A DNA stretch of 64,000 nt from Photobacterium atrarenae (GCF_024380015.1 NZ_CP101508.1:1178902-1242901); one strand, 5' to 3'. Shown: positions 30,114 through 38,595, counted from the first letter of the stretch. The notes: generated by a model from the letters alone, not told the origin. Translations and numbers: made by a program.

Positions 30114-30605
30114 TTACTCACCGGTTGGGGTTTCTTGCTGGGTAATACTACCCACTTCCAGCACTGCGGCGACATCCAGATGCTCTGCATTCATCATGGA
30201 TGAGATACGCTGAACCGAAGACAGCAGCAGAGACTGCTCCCAGTCCTCCAGTTGCTGAAAACGAGAAATGAAACTCTCCTGGAGTAACATCGGAGCCTGA
30301 GCCAGGGCTTCTTTACCCTGCTCGGTCAGGTACGCATGGACTTTACGTTTATCCAGCTTACTGCGCTCGCGGATCACCAGACCGCGTTTCTCCAGGCGAT
30401 CGAGAATGGTTGTCGCTGTCGCCTGACTCATATTGGTGTTGTTTGACAATTGACGAATAGTGACCTCGCCCGAGTCACGAATCGCTCGCATCAAAACTAA
30501 CTGAGGCCCTGTTAACCCTGCAACCTTATTGAGTTTTCTCGAATGCAAATCGATAGCTCTAATAATCTGTCGAAGGGCAATGAGGACTTCTTCGTGCTTG
30601 TCCAT
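30114..30605 (-). CDS. MarR-family regulator, CosR/EctR-like
   Basis: This 163-residue winged-helix repressor begins MDKHEEVLIALRQIIRAID and carries LTGPQLVLMRAI and MSQATATTILDRLEKRGLV. The C-terminal helix contains SSVQRISSMMNAEHLD. This pattern matches the CosR/EctR group of MarR proteins, which repress ectoine and other compatible-solute genes in Vibrio and methylotrophs. No ectABC genes are in the window, so the target is unknown. The ATG at 30605 has a strong GGGAGAG ribosome site; the longer frame is not supported. A 20-base near-palindrome at 30661-30680, overlapping a possible -35, may be its own operator. It diverges from the iron operon. Confidence 0.72.
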   Translation of the reverse strand: MDKHEEVLIALRQIIRAIDLHSRKLNKVAGLTGPQLVLMRAIRDSGEVTIRQLSNNTNMSQATATTILDRLEKRGLVIRERSKLDKRKVHAYLTEQGKEALAQAPMLLQESFISRFQQLEDWEQSLLLSSVQRISSMMNAEHLDVAAVLEVGSITQQETPTGE

Positions 30606-30660
30606 TTTACTCTCCCAAATCAGTTGCCGCGAAGGTACATGAATATCAATAAACATGAAA

Positions 30661-30680
30661 GACTTAGTTGCAACAAAGTC
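30661..30680. promoter_or_regulatory. Near-palindrome, candidate MarR operator
   Basis: GACTTaGTTGCAACaAAGTC is a 20-base palindrome broken at only one symmetric pair. It lies 56 bases upstream of the MarR-family start. A TTGCAA inside it could be the -35 of the minus-strand promoter. Autorepression is an inference from position and symmetry. Confidence 0.5.
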
Positions 30681-30942
30681 GATAAAACTGCGATACCTAA
30701 CAGGAATTATCGTCGTGTTGGGAAAGTAACACAATTTTCAGTCCATGTTCGAGGATGAATCTGCATTAATGAAGTAAGCAGTCACTTTTCTCTAGCGCAT
30801 AGTCGTGTTTATTGCCAGCTGACTCACTATAGCAGGAAAAAGGTGTGACGGATTGCACATGATGGTGTTTTTTTGATTACCCTTTTATTTATTGAGTGAT
30901 TGGCTATTTCAAATTGTAAGAAAGTTGGATAAAATCTACGAA

Positions 30943-30957
30943 TAATAATGATTCTCA
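30943..30957. promoter_or_regulatory. Candidate Fur box
   Basis: TAATAATGATTCTCA matches the 7-1-7 Fur pattern tgATAATnATTATCA at 12 of 14 fixed positions. It lies 64 bases upstream of the first imelysin gene, close to a TTGGAT sequence that could serve as -35. This supports iron repression of the operon. Confidence 0.78.
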
Positions 30958-31020
30958 CTAACATGTCTGTTGATGTGAGGGACTTTGGGTATAGCAGCTA
31001 TAAAAAGGATGATAACCAGA

Positions 31021-32277
31021 ATGAACACCAAATTTACCCGCAACCTGATTGCTGCGTCGCTGTTGACGTTGCCTGTATTTGCACAAGCAGCGCCAACCAA
31101 AGCTGACGTTGTAGAACACTATGCTGATATTGCTCACAGCGTGTTCAGTGATGCGTTGACGACCGCACAATCGCTGGATAAGGCGCTTGATGCGCTGATT
31201 GCCAATCCGTCGGAAGCCAACCTGAACAAAGCCCGTGAAGCCTGGAAGGCAGCTCGTGTTCCTTACCAGCAATCAGAAGTTTTTCGTTTTGGTAATGCCG
31301 TGGTTGATGACTGGGAAGGCCAACTCAATGCCTGGCCGCTGGATGAAGGCCTGATTGACTATGTCGCCGGTGAGTACCATTACGAGCTGGGTAATGAAGG
31401 TGCCAAGGCCAATATTATCGCCAACCAGAGCCTGCAGATTGGTAACAGCGAAATTGATGTTTCCCAAATCACCCCTGAGTTGCTGGCTGACCTCAATGAG
31501 CTGGGCGGCTCGGAAGCCAATGTTGCGACGGGTTATCATGCGATTGAATTCCTGCTGTGGGGCCAGGATCTGAACGGGACAGAGCGCGGTGCAGGTGAGC
31601 GTCAGTACACCGACTTTGCGTATGGGGAAGCGTGTACCAATGACAACTGCGATCGTCGTCGCGCGTACCTGAAAGCGGCATCTGAGTTGCTGCAATCTGA
31701 TCTGACCTGGATGACCCAGCAATGGGCCGCAAACGTGAAAGGCAACTACCGTGCTGAGCTGCTGGCAGACTCGCCGGAGAACGGTTTGCGCAAGATGCTA
31801 TTCGGGATGGGTTCTCTGTCTCTGGGTGAACTGGCCGGTGAGCGAATGAAAGTCGCGCTGGAAGCCAACTCAACTGAAGATGAACACGATTGTTTCTCTG
31901 ATAACACCCACTACTCTCATTACTATAACGAGCAGGGAATTTACAACGTTTACACCGGGACTTACATGCGTGTGAACGGAACGCTGGTGTCCGGCCCGGG
32001 TATCCATGCCCTGGTAGAGCAAAAAGACAAGCAAGCAGCGAAACAAATCCAGGCAGAGTTTGACCGTGCCCGTAGCCAGGTCTACACCCTGGTTCAGTCT
32101 GCCGAGAAGCAAAATCAGCACTTTGATCAGCTGATTGCGGCTGGCAATAAAGCGGGGAATGCAATGGTCAATGATGCGATCTTCGCCCTGGTGAAGCAGA
32201 CGGCTGAAATCGAGCGTGCAGCGAACATCATTGGGATCAGCAACCTGAACCCGGATACGGCTGATCACCAGTTTTAA
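31021..32277 (+). CDS. Imelysin / iron-regulated protein IrpA-like, periplasmic
   Basis: This 418-residue secreted protein has a signal peptide ending FAQAA. The imelysin domain starts ADVVEHYADIAHSVFSDAL and includes REAWKAARVPYQQSEVFRFG and VDDWEGQLNAWPLDEGLIDY. The metal-site motif HxxE is present in GYHAIEFLLWG (His173, Glu176). Imelysins include cyanobacterial IrpA and Pseudomonas IcmP, iron-regulated cell-envelope proteins thought to bind metal. I chose the ATG at 31021, since the signal peptide starts there; an ATG at 31009 is also possible. The Fur-type site upstream and the di-haem, imelysin and DUF1513 genes downstream suggest a role in iron acquisition or handling. A hairpin terminator follows before the next gene. 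Confidence 0.88.
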   Translation: MNTKFTRNLIAASLLTLPVFAQAAPTKADVVEHYADIAHSVFSDALTTAQSLDKALDALIANPSEANLNKAREAWKAARVPYQQSEVFRFGNAVVDDWEGQLNAWPLDEGLIDYVAGEYHYELGNEGAKANIIANQSLQIGNSEIDVSQITPELLADLNELGGSEANVATGYHAIEFLLWGQDLNGTERGAGERQYTDFAYGEACTNDNCDRRRAYLKAASELLQSDLTWMTQQWAANVKGNYRAELLADSPENGLRKMLFGMGSLSLGELAGERMKVALEANSTEDEHDCFSDNTHYSHYYNEQGIYNVYTGTYMRVNGTLVSGPGIHALVEQKDKQAAKQIQAEFDRARSQVYTLVQSAEKQNQHFDQLIAAGNKAGNAMVNDAIFALVKQTAEIERAANIIGISNLNPDTADHQF

Positions 32278-32304
32278 GCAACTGTTCAGCACCCAAACTG
32301 ACTC

Positions 32305-32328
32305 AAGGGCTCACACGAGCCCTTTTTA
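32305..32328 (+). terminator. Terminator inside the iron-type operon
   Basis: The stem AAGGGCTC / GAGCCCTT with an ACAC loop is followed by a T run (ending about 32326). It lies 27 bases after the first imelysin gene and 27 before the DUF1111 gene. It may give partial read-through, making the first gene more abundant. Confidence 0.8.
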
Positions 32329-32354
32329 CCTTTACAATCAGCAGAGTATGTAAC

Positions 32355-33779
32355 ATGAAGTTGTACCTTACGGCAGCATGGATTTCTATGGCTGCATGCT
32401 CCATTACGACCTCCGCTCAAGCGACTGGCTCTGAGTCCAAACCTGCATCCAGCATCACCCTGAAGTCCGGTGGTGGCACCACTGTCAATAAATCTGGCCC
32501 AAACGCTTTTTCTCTCCCGGCGGCCAATTTACCGTTGTCGAAACGCCTGGATTTTAGTGTCGGCAATAGCTTCTTTCGTAACCCTTGGGTTCAGGCGCCG
32601 GCAACCACGGATGCCCGTGACGGCCTGGGGCCGATTTTCAACACCAATGGCTGTCAGAACTGCCATATCAAAGATGGCCGGGGCCATCCGCCGGAGCCGG
32701 GAGACAGTAATGCGGTCTCTATGCTGGTACGCCTGAGCATTCCGGCCACGACGGCTGAGCAGCAGCGAGCTTTGATCACTGGCGGGGTGATCCCGGATCC
32801 GATTTACGGCGATCAGCTGCAGGATTTCTCCAACCCGGGCGCCGAACCGGAGGGGCAGGTGGCGGTCACTTACCGTGATGTGCCGGTGACTTTCGCGGAT
32901 GGCGAGGTGATTACGCTGCGAGAGCCAACCGTGACCATTACCGATTTGAACTATGGTGCCTTGCATCCGGAAGTGATGTTGTCGGCCCGGATTGCGCCGC
33001 CGATGATTGGCCTGGGGCTGCTGGAACAAATTCCTGAAGCGACTCTCGAAGCGATTGCCCGCGAGCAGCGTGAGGGCCAGCAAGGGATCTCCGGCAAGCT
33101 GAATAAAGTGTGGGACGTTCAGTTGCAGCAAACCGTGACCGGACGATTTGGCTGGAAGGCCGGTCAGCCGACCGTGATGCAGCAAAATGCCGCGGCGTTT
33201 AACGGCGATGTTGGTCTGACGAGCAAGCTGTTCCCGCAGGAAAACTGTACTGCGGCACAGACGGTATGTGCGGAGCTACCGAGTGGCGGTGAGCCGGAAG
33301 TTAGCGATAACGTACTGACATTTGTTGAGTTTTATGCCCGCCACCTGGCAGTGCCGGCGCGTCGTAACATCAACGATCCGCAGGTCAAACAAGGTGAAGC
33401 CCTGTTTAAGTCGACGGGCTGTGAAAGTTGCCACCGCACGGCAATTCAAACTGCGAAGAATGATCAACTCCCTGCGCTGTCAGAGCAGATCATCCACCCG
33501 TATTCCGATTTGCTGCTGCACGATATGGGAGAAGGTCTGGCTGATCACCGCGGTGAATTCCTGGCCAGCGGCCGTGAGTGGCGAACCGCGCCGCTGTGGG
33601 GCATCGGTTATACCGAAGAAGTTAATGGCCATACCTACTTCCTCCATGACGGCCGGGCACGGAACCTGATGGAAGCGATTCTCTGGCATGGCGGCGAAGC
33701 ACAGCAAAGCCGTGATAAAGTATTGATGTTAAATAAGAATGAACGCGATGCATTGATTGCTTTCTTGCAGTCGCTCTAG
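32355..33779 (+). CDS. Di-haem c-type cytochrome, DUF1111 (thiol oxidoreductase-like)
   Basis: This 474-residue secreted protein has a signal peptide (AAWISMAACSITTSAQA) and two c-type haem sites, CQNCH at residues 100-104 and CESCH at 356-360. The DUF1111 family is distantly related to MauG and the bacterial di-haem peroxidases. Family stretches include RDGLGPIFNTNGCQNCH, GRFGWKAGQPTVMQQNAAAF and LHDMGEGLADHRGEFLASG. It probably acts in the periplasm as an electron carrier or redox enzyme; the reaction is not known. In gammaproteobacteria this gene travels with imelysin and DUF1513 genes, as here. Only 9 bases separate it from the next gene. Confidence 0.88.
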   Translation: MKLYLTAAWISMAACSITTSAQATGSESKPASSITLKSGGGTTVNKSGPNAFSLPAANLPLSKRLDFSVGNSFFRNPWVQAPATTDARDGLGPIFNTNGCQNCHIKDGRGHPPEPGDSNAVSMLVRLSIPATTAEQQRALITGGVIPDPIYGDQLQDFSNPGAEPEGQVAVTYRDVPVTFADGEVITLREPTVTITDLNYGALHPEVMLSARIAPPMIGLGLLEQIPEATLEAIAREQREGQQGISGKLNKVWDVQLQQTVTGRFGWKAGQPTVMQQNAAAFNGDVGLTSKLFPQENCTAAQTVCAELPSGGEPEVSDNVLTFVEFYARHLAVPARRNINDPQVKQGEALFKSTGCESCHRTAIQTAKNDQLPALSEQIIHPYSDLLLHDMGEGLADHRGEFLASGREWRTAPLWGIGYTEEVNGHTYFLHDGRARNLMEAILWHGGEAQQSRDKVLMLNKNERDALIAFLQSL

Positions 33780-33788
33780 GGAGAAAGT

Positions 33789-34790
33789 ATGAGAAGTTCC
33801 GTATTTTCAGTGGCTGTTGCGGCGCTAATGATGAGCGGCTGTCAGGAGCAGCAAACGATGAGTGAGTCTGTTCACCAGCTGCATGTCTCATCGGCTGAAA
33901 ACTTTGCGACCGCTGCTGTGGAACTGAATCAGGATTTGGCAGCTGTGTGTGAGGACTACAGCCCGGCGACGCTGGACACAGCGCAGCAGTCCTGGCAACA
34001 GGTGATGGAGCGCTGGATGGTGTTTCAAGGCCGGGAGAAGGGCAGTGAATCGGCGTTAGCGCTGAGCTGGCAGATCCAGTTCTGGCCGGATAAGAAGAAC
34101 ATTACCGGGATCAAGCTCAGTCAGTTGCTGAAGCAGGATAAAGCCTGGACGGTGGATGATATTGCTGAGCAGAGCGTGGCAGTTCAAGGCCTCGGTGCGA
34201 TCGAGTGGTTCCTGTTTGAGCGCGCTGATCAGCTGGAAAACGGTCAGGGCTGCCGGTTGGCTGGGGCGATTGGCGATCGTCTGGCCCAGAGTGGCGAGCA
34301 ACTGGTTTTGGCCTGGCAGGACAATCCATGGCAGCAGATGACGCCACAGCTGGCGCTGGGCGAGTATCTGGGCGCGCTCAATAACCAGCTGGATTATAGT
34401 ATGAAAAAGCTTGGCCGGCCGATGGGCAAGCCGGGCTCGCCAAAGCCTTATCAGGCAGAAGCGTGGCGCTCGCAAACTTCGTTGAGCCACCTCAAGGCCA
34501 GCGTGGCAGCGATGCAGCAGCTCTACCTGGCTGGCGGCAATGGCCTGGATGCGATGCTCCGTCAGCAGGGGTATTCAGATATTGCCGATCGGATCAGCCA
34601 TCAGTTTGCTGCCCTGCTGGAAGGCTGGCCGCCGTCTGATGCCATGGTACCGATGCTCAAAACTGTCGCGGGGTATCGCGAACTGTTGAAGATTTATAAC
34701 AGCCTGGAGTATATCCGGATTGCGCTGCATGATGAGGTGGCGCCGGAGTTAGGGATCGTGGTGGGGTTCAATGCAACCGATGGTGACTGA
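33789..34790 (+). CDS. Imelysin-family lipoprotein lacking the HxxE histidine
   Basis: This 333-residue protein has a lipoprotein signal (LMMSG-C, Cys18) and an imelysin-type helical domain: ATLDTAQQSWQQVMERWMVF, then QFWPDKKNITG and a C-terminal helix pair. The region matching the HxxE motif of the first imelysin reads GLGAIEWFLFE, so Gly replaces the His while Glu remains. This suggests a scaffold or a different metal site. The ribosome site AGGGAGAAAGT precedes the ATG. Its 3' end overlaps the next gene by 20 bases, so the last three genes are tightly coupled. Confidence 0.83.
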   Translation: MRSSVFSVAVAALMMSGCQEQQTMSESVHQLHVSSAENFATAAVELNQDLAAVCEDYSPATLDTAQQSWQQVMERWMVFQGREKGSESALALSWQIQFWPDKKNITGIKLSQLLKQDKAWTVDDIAEQSVAVQGLGAIEWFLFERADQLENGQGCRLAGAIGDRLAQSGEQLVLAWQDNPWQQMTPQLALGEYLGALNNQLDYSMKKLGRPMGKPGSPKPYQAEAWRSQTSLSHLKASVAAMQQLYLAGGNGLDAMLRQQGYSDIADRISHQFAALLEGWPPSDAMVPMLKTVAGYRELLKIYNSLEYIRIALHDEVAPELGIVVGFNATDGD

Positions 34791-35880
34791 TACAACACGA
34801 CGCAAGCTATTGCGTGCCGCCCTGGGAGCCGCTGCGCTGGCCCCGATGACTTCTGCCCTGACGGCTTGTAGCAGTACGACGTCGGCAACCCGGGCGACGC
34901 CGCGAATTATCGGCTGTAGCCGTACGGCCAAGGGCGGTTATGCGGTGGTTGTGGCAGCGCAAGATGGTCAACCTATCTACCGGGTGGCGCTGCCGGGTCG
35001 TGGCCACGGGGTTGCCCTACAACCGGGCGGGACGCTGGCAGCGGCATTCAGCCGTCGTCCGGGCCAGTACCTGCAGGTGATGGATTACCAGAGCGGCGAG
35101 GCCTGGCCGATCCGCGTCGCTGATCCGGGCCGGCATTTCTACGGTCACGGGGTGTTTTCCGCTGACGGTCAGTACCTGTACGTGACCGAAGGGATCAGCA
35201 CCACCAGCGAAGGCGTAATTGGCGTCTATCAGGTGGTTCCGGGTCTGCCGAAGGTTGCTGAATATACAGGATTTGGTATCGGCCCCCATGAAGCCGTGCT
35301 GGTCGATGCCCAGACGCTGGCCATTGGCGTAGGCGGGGTTCACACCCAGGGGCGGACGCCGCTGAACCTGGAGACGATGCAGCCGGCGTTGGTTTACCTC
35401 GATGCCCGGACTGGCGCGTTGCTGGAGCAGGTCACGCTGGCCGATAAACGGCTCAGTATCCGTCACCTGAGTGTGACCGATACCGGCGAAGTGGCGTGTG
35501 GTCAGCAGTACCGTGGTGAGCCGGAGCAGGCGGCACCGCTGGTTGCACTGCATCGCCGCGGGGAGCCGCTCCGCCAGCTGCTGGCAAATGACGAGCAGTG
35601 GCTGCGGTTCAATCATTACATTGCCAGCATCGCCAGTGTCGACGGGTATTTACTGGCCACGTCGCCACGGGGCAACTGTTACGGGATTTGGCATGAAGCC
35701 AGTCGCGAGCTGGTTGATATCCGTCCGCTGGTGGATGCCTCCGGGGTTGGGATCTTCCAGGGCGAATGGCTGGTCGGCTCCGGCTCCGGGAAAGTGCTGA
35801 CTGTGGCACCGCCCGCTCAGGTGACCGGGTCTCAGAGTCCGGTGATGTGGGATAACCACTGGAATGTCTTGCCGGTCTAA
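34771..35880 (+). CDS. DUF1513 Tat-exported lipoprotein, beta-propeller-like
   Basis: This 369-residue protein has a twin-arginine signal (TTRRKLLRAALG) that ends in a lipobox (ALTA-C, Cys33), so it is probably a Tat-exported lipoprotein. The rest fits DUF1513, a predicted beta-propeller: RVALPGRGHGVALQPGGTLA, ADPGRHFYGHGVFSADGQYL and GFGIGPHEAVLVDAQTLAIG are typical blade edges. It is the last gene of the imelysin/di-haem operon, and this four-gene set recurs in proteobacteria. Tat export suggests folding, possibly with a cofactor, before export. The precise function is unknown. Confidence 0.85.
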   Translation: MQPMVTDTTRRKLLRAALGAAALAPMTSALTACSSTTSATRATPRIIGCSRTAKGGYAVVVAAQDGQPIYRVALPGRGHGVALQPGGTLAAAFSRRPGQYLQVMDYQSGEAWPIRVADPGRHFYGHGVFSADGQYLYVTEGISTTSEGVIGVYQVVPGLPKVAEYTGFGIGPHEAVLVDAQTLAIGVGGVHTQGRTPLNLETMQPALVYLDARTGALLEQVTLADKRLSIRHLSVTDTGEVACGQQYRGEPEQAAPLVALHRRGEPLRQLLANDEQWLRFNHYIASIASVDGYLLATSPRGNCYGIWHEASRELVDIRPLVDASGVGIFQGEWLVGSGSGKVLTVAPPAQVTGSQSPVMWDNHWNVLPV

Positions 35881-36143
35881 CCGGTCCCCGAGCATTAGAA
35901 AACCCTGTGTGCTGTGCACACTCTGCGGTAACGCCTGATCATCTTTTTGGGACACCAGTGTCCGCCGCAGAGTCTGCTCCTCCCCTTTATTGAGCATCTA
36001 TCTCTCTGAAAGGCAACTTTATCGTGGGTTTCAACCTGCCGATTTCAAGAATTGAAACATTTCTGCTGTTGCCCACCGTCTAAATTTAAGTCCGTCAGGC
36101 TGCGAATTTGCCATACTTATACTGTTGTAAACGGGGAACTCCC
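35881..36143. other. 263-base gap between the iron operon and ldtD
   Basis: No gene was seen. A small palindrome GTGTGC-TGT-GCACAC (35907-35921) lies 26 bases past the DUF1513 stop. No clear terminator T run is visible. The ldtD promoter should lie in the right half. Confidence 0.4.
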
Positions 36144-37838
36144 ATGGCTATATCTAAGCTTTGTAGTATCGGGCTTGCTGTGATGGTCACGGCTCAGGTG
36201 GTGTCGGCTGAGACACCGTTGCCTGCTCAGTCCCCAGTCGCGGCATTGACCGCAGCTGAGCCGGCGGCTGTAGCGCGTGCGCCGCAGGCTGATGCTGAGC
36301 AATGGGTTCGTCAGGCAACGCGCAACCTTTCGAGCGTGCAATACATCCAGCCACTGGCTGAGCTGTATCTGGCCAACGGTTATGCGCCGCTATGGCAGGA
36401 CGCTTTCGCTGCCGATGAGCTGGAAGCGCAGCTCCGATCCCTCGCCCTGTCCGCGGTGAGTACTGATTTCTCGCATCGTTTCACGCAACTCAAGCTGCTA
36501 AAACAATCCAATGACTGGCGCCAGTATGACTTGCTGGCGACCGATACCCTGCTGGCTTATATGAGCTATCTGGAAAGTTTGCCCGAATACGGGCGGGGCT
36601 GGTTGTTTGGGGCCGGGGTTGAGCCCCGCCTGCCGCCGCCGTCTGCGATGGGATTGAGCCAGCTGCATCGCGCAATTGAGACCGGGCGGTTACGCCAGTT
36701 TGTGGGGGCGCTGAAACCCCAAGATCGGCGTTATGCCGAGCTACAGCGGGCCATTGATGCGTTGGTACAAACGATGCGTGAGCCGTGGCCCGGTTTTTAT
36801 CAGCCGGGGTATATCCGGCTGGGCACCCGATTGAAAAGGCCGGAGGCCCTGATCACCCGGTTGGCGATGCTGGGTGATTTAACGGCCGATCAGGCGGAAC
36901 AGCTCAAAGCAGCGCATGTGCGGACTTATAACATCGACCTGGCCAATGCGGTGAAGCGCTTTCAGCAACGGCACGGGCTGAAAGTCGACGGGGTGATAGG
37001 CCCGCAAACCCGGTACTGGTTGGCGATGCCGGTGCAGGAGCGGATCCGGATCCTGGCGCTGAATGCCCAGCGGTTACGCCTGTGGCCGGCAGATGTACCG
37101 TCGATGTTGGTGGTGAATATTCCGGCTTATGACCTGAGCCTGTGGCTGGATAATGAACATGTGCTCGATAGCAAAGTGATTGTCGGGCGTCCCAGCCGTC
37201 CGACGCCATTGATGACCTCAACGGTTGCGTCCGTGGTGTTCAATCCGTACTGGAATGTGCCGAACTCCATTATGCGCAAAGATATTTTGCCGAAGGCCCG
37301 GTACGATCGCGGTTATCTTTATCGCAATGGCTTTCGGGTGATCCGAAGCTGGAACAGCTCAGAACAGATCCCGATCCACACCATTGACTGGCGTATCGTC
37401 AATGCAAAAGCATTTCCGTATCGGCTGCGCCAGCAACCGGGAAAGAGAAACGCACTGGGGCGGTTTAAATTCAATATCCCCAACAATAATGCAATCTACT
37501 TGCATGATACGCCGGCCAAAAGCCTGTTCAACAAAACCACCCGGGCATTCAGCTCCGGCTGTATCCGGGTCGAGCATGCCGACGACTTGGCCCGGATCCT
37601 GTTAACCGATTCCGGGGTTTCACCACAGCGGGTCGATGAGCTCAAGGCCCGGAGCAAAACCCGAACTGTCGGGCTTAATAACCAGGTGAAGGTACATCTG
37701 ATTTATCAGACAGCCTGGGTGGATGGCGACGGGCGGGTGAACTTCCGCAACGATGTCTACAGCTATGATCAAAACAACCAGGTCCCGCAAAAGATAGAAA
37801 AATTTACATTTCTTTTTTCAGGTGAAAAACCTTACTAG
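36144..37838 (+). CDS. ldtD: L,D-transpeptidase LdtD (YcbB-like)
   Basis: LdtD forms 3-3 crosslinks in peptidoglycan. The 564-residue secreted protein has a signal peptide (LCSIGLAVMVTAQVVSA), a helical substrate-binding region and a peptidoglycan-binding repeat near residues 264-295 (AVKRFQQRHGLKVDGVIGPQ). The YkuD catalytic domain follows, with HDTPAKSLF and the active-site SSGCIRVEH (Cys473). I chose the ATG at 36144 behind ACGGGGAAC. It is shorter than E. coli LdtD (615), mostly in the N-terminal half. The order ldtD-ycbK-ycbL is the E. coli order, but in E. coli mukB lies directly upstream; here 11 kb intervene. Confidence 0.92.
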   Translation: MAISKLCSIGLAVMVTAQVVSAETPLPAQSPVAALTAAEPAAVARAPQADAEQWVRQATRNLSSVQYIQPLAELYLANGYAPLWQDAFAADELEAQLRSLALSAVSTDFSHRFTQLKLLKQSNDWRQYDLLATDTLLAYMSYLESLPEYGRGWLFGAGVEPRLPPPSAMGLSQLHRAIETGRLRQFVGALKPQDRRYAELQRAIDALVQTMREPWPGFYQPGYIRLGTRLKRPEALITRLAMLGDLTADQAEQLKAAHVRTYNIDLANAVKRFQQRHGLKVDGVIGPQTRYWLAMPVQERIRILALNAQRLRLWPADVPSMLVVNIPAYDLSLWLDNEHVLDSKVIVGRPSRPTPLMTSTVASVVFNPYWNVPNSIMRKDILPKARYDRGYLYRNGFRVIRSWNSSEQIPIHTIDWRIVNAKAFPYRLRQQPGKRNALGRFKFNIPNNNAIYLHDTPAKSLFNKTTRAFSSGCIRVEHADDLARILLTDSGVSPQRVDELKARSKTRTVGLNNQVKVHLIYQTAWVDGDGRVNFRNDVYSYDQNNQVPQKIEKFTFLFSGEKPY

Positions 37839-37978
37839 TCAACCATTAGTCAAAAATCAACCACCACACTGTCGGGTTTTTGTCATTTTGGGGTTTGACT
37901 GAATAAAAACCGAACGTTATCTTGCTATTCGTTTTGCCGTAACTGGCTCGATTAATGCAAGAAATGGTTTAGGTTAGG

Positions 37979-38563
37979 ATGTCTGAGATTGATTACACGC
38001 GTCGCCGGTTGTTGGCTGCCGGAGGAGTGGCTGTCGGCGCATGTTTACTGCCTGGAGTGGCACTTTCAAGTCCGTATAAAGCCTCCAGTCCGAATGAAGT
38101 TTCTAATCCGAATGAAGTGACCAGCGCTCGAACGCTGTCACTGTGTAATATCCACACCCGCGAGGATCTCGAAACCCAGTATTTTGACGGGAAAAGTTAT
38201 ATCCGACAGGAGCTGCAGCGGATCAATCATATCTGCCGTGACTTTCGACGCAATGAGGTAGCGCATATGGATCGACGCCTGTTTGATGCGATCGCCGAGA
38301 TCCAGCAAGGTTTGGGCCATAAAGGCCAGGTGCGCATTATTTCGGGATATCGATCACCGGATACAAATCGCGCGCTGCAAAAAAATGGTGGTGTGGCGAA
38401 AAAAAGCTATCATATGAAAGGTCAGGCGATCGACTTCAACCTTGAAGGAGTCCCGTTGTCGAAAGTGCGTAACGCCGCACTGGAACTTCGCCTTGGTGGC
38501 GTCGGCTATTACCCGAAGAGCGGGTTTGTCCACATTGATACAGGTCCGGTACGTCGCTGGTAA
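37979..38563 (+). CDS. ycbK: YcbK family peptidase-M15-like protein (DUF882), Tat signal
   Basis: This 194-residue protein begins with a twin-arginine signal (YTRRRLLAAGG) and a hydrophobic core, then a short linker in which SPNEV/NPNEV is repeated. The DUF882 domain, related to M15 D-Ala-D-Ala peptidases, carries IISGYRSPDTNRAL, KSYHMKGQAIDFN and GFVHIDTGPVRRW, so the His and Asp metal ligands are present. E. coli YcbK sits between ycbB (ldtD) and ycbL, as here. It is probably a periplasmic peptidoglycan enzyme. The ATG at 37979 follows GGTTAGG. Confidence 0.9.
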   Translation: MSEIDYTRRRLLAAGGVAVGACLLPGVALSSPYKASSPNEVSNPNEVTSARTLSLCNIHTREDLETQYFDGKSYIRQELQRINHICRDFRRNEVAHMDRRLFDAIAEIQQGLGHKGQVRIISGYRSPDTNRALQKNGGVAKKSYHMKGQAIDFNLEGVPLSKVRNAALELRLGGVGYYPKSGFVHIDTGPVRRW

Positions 38564-38595
38564 CTGGGTCGCTGCCGCTACATACGAATAATTCC

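Larger units (their letters stand above)
30606..31020. other. 415-base divergent regulatory region
   Basis: This AT-rich region has no gene. It separates the MarR gene (minus) from the imelysin operon (plus). It contains a near-palindrome at 30661-30680 next to the MarR gene and a Fur-type site at 30943-30957 near the operon. Confidence 0.7.
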
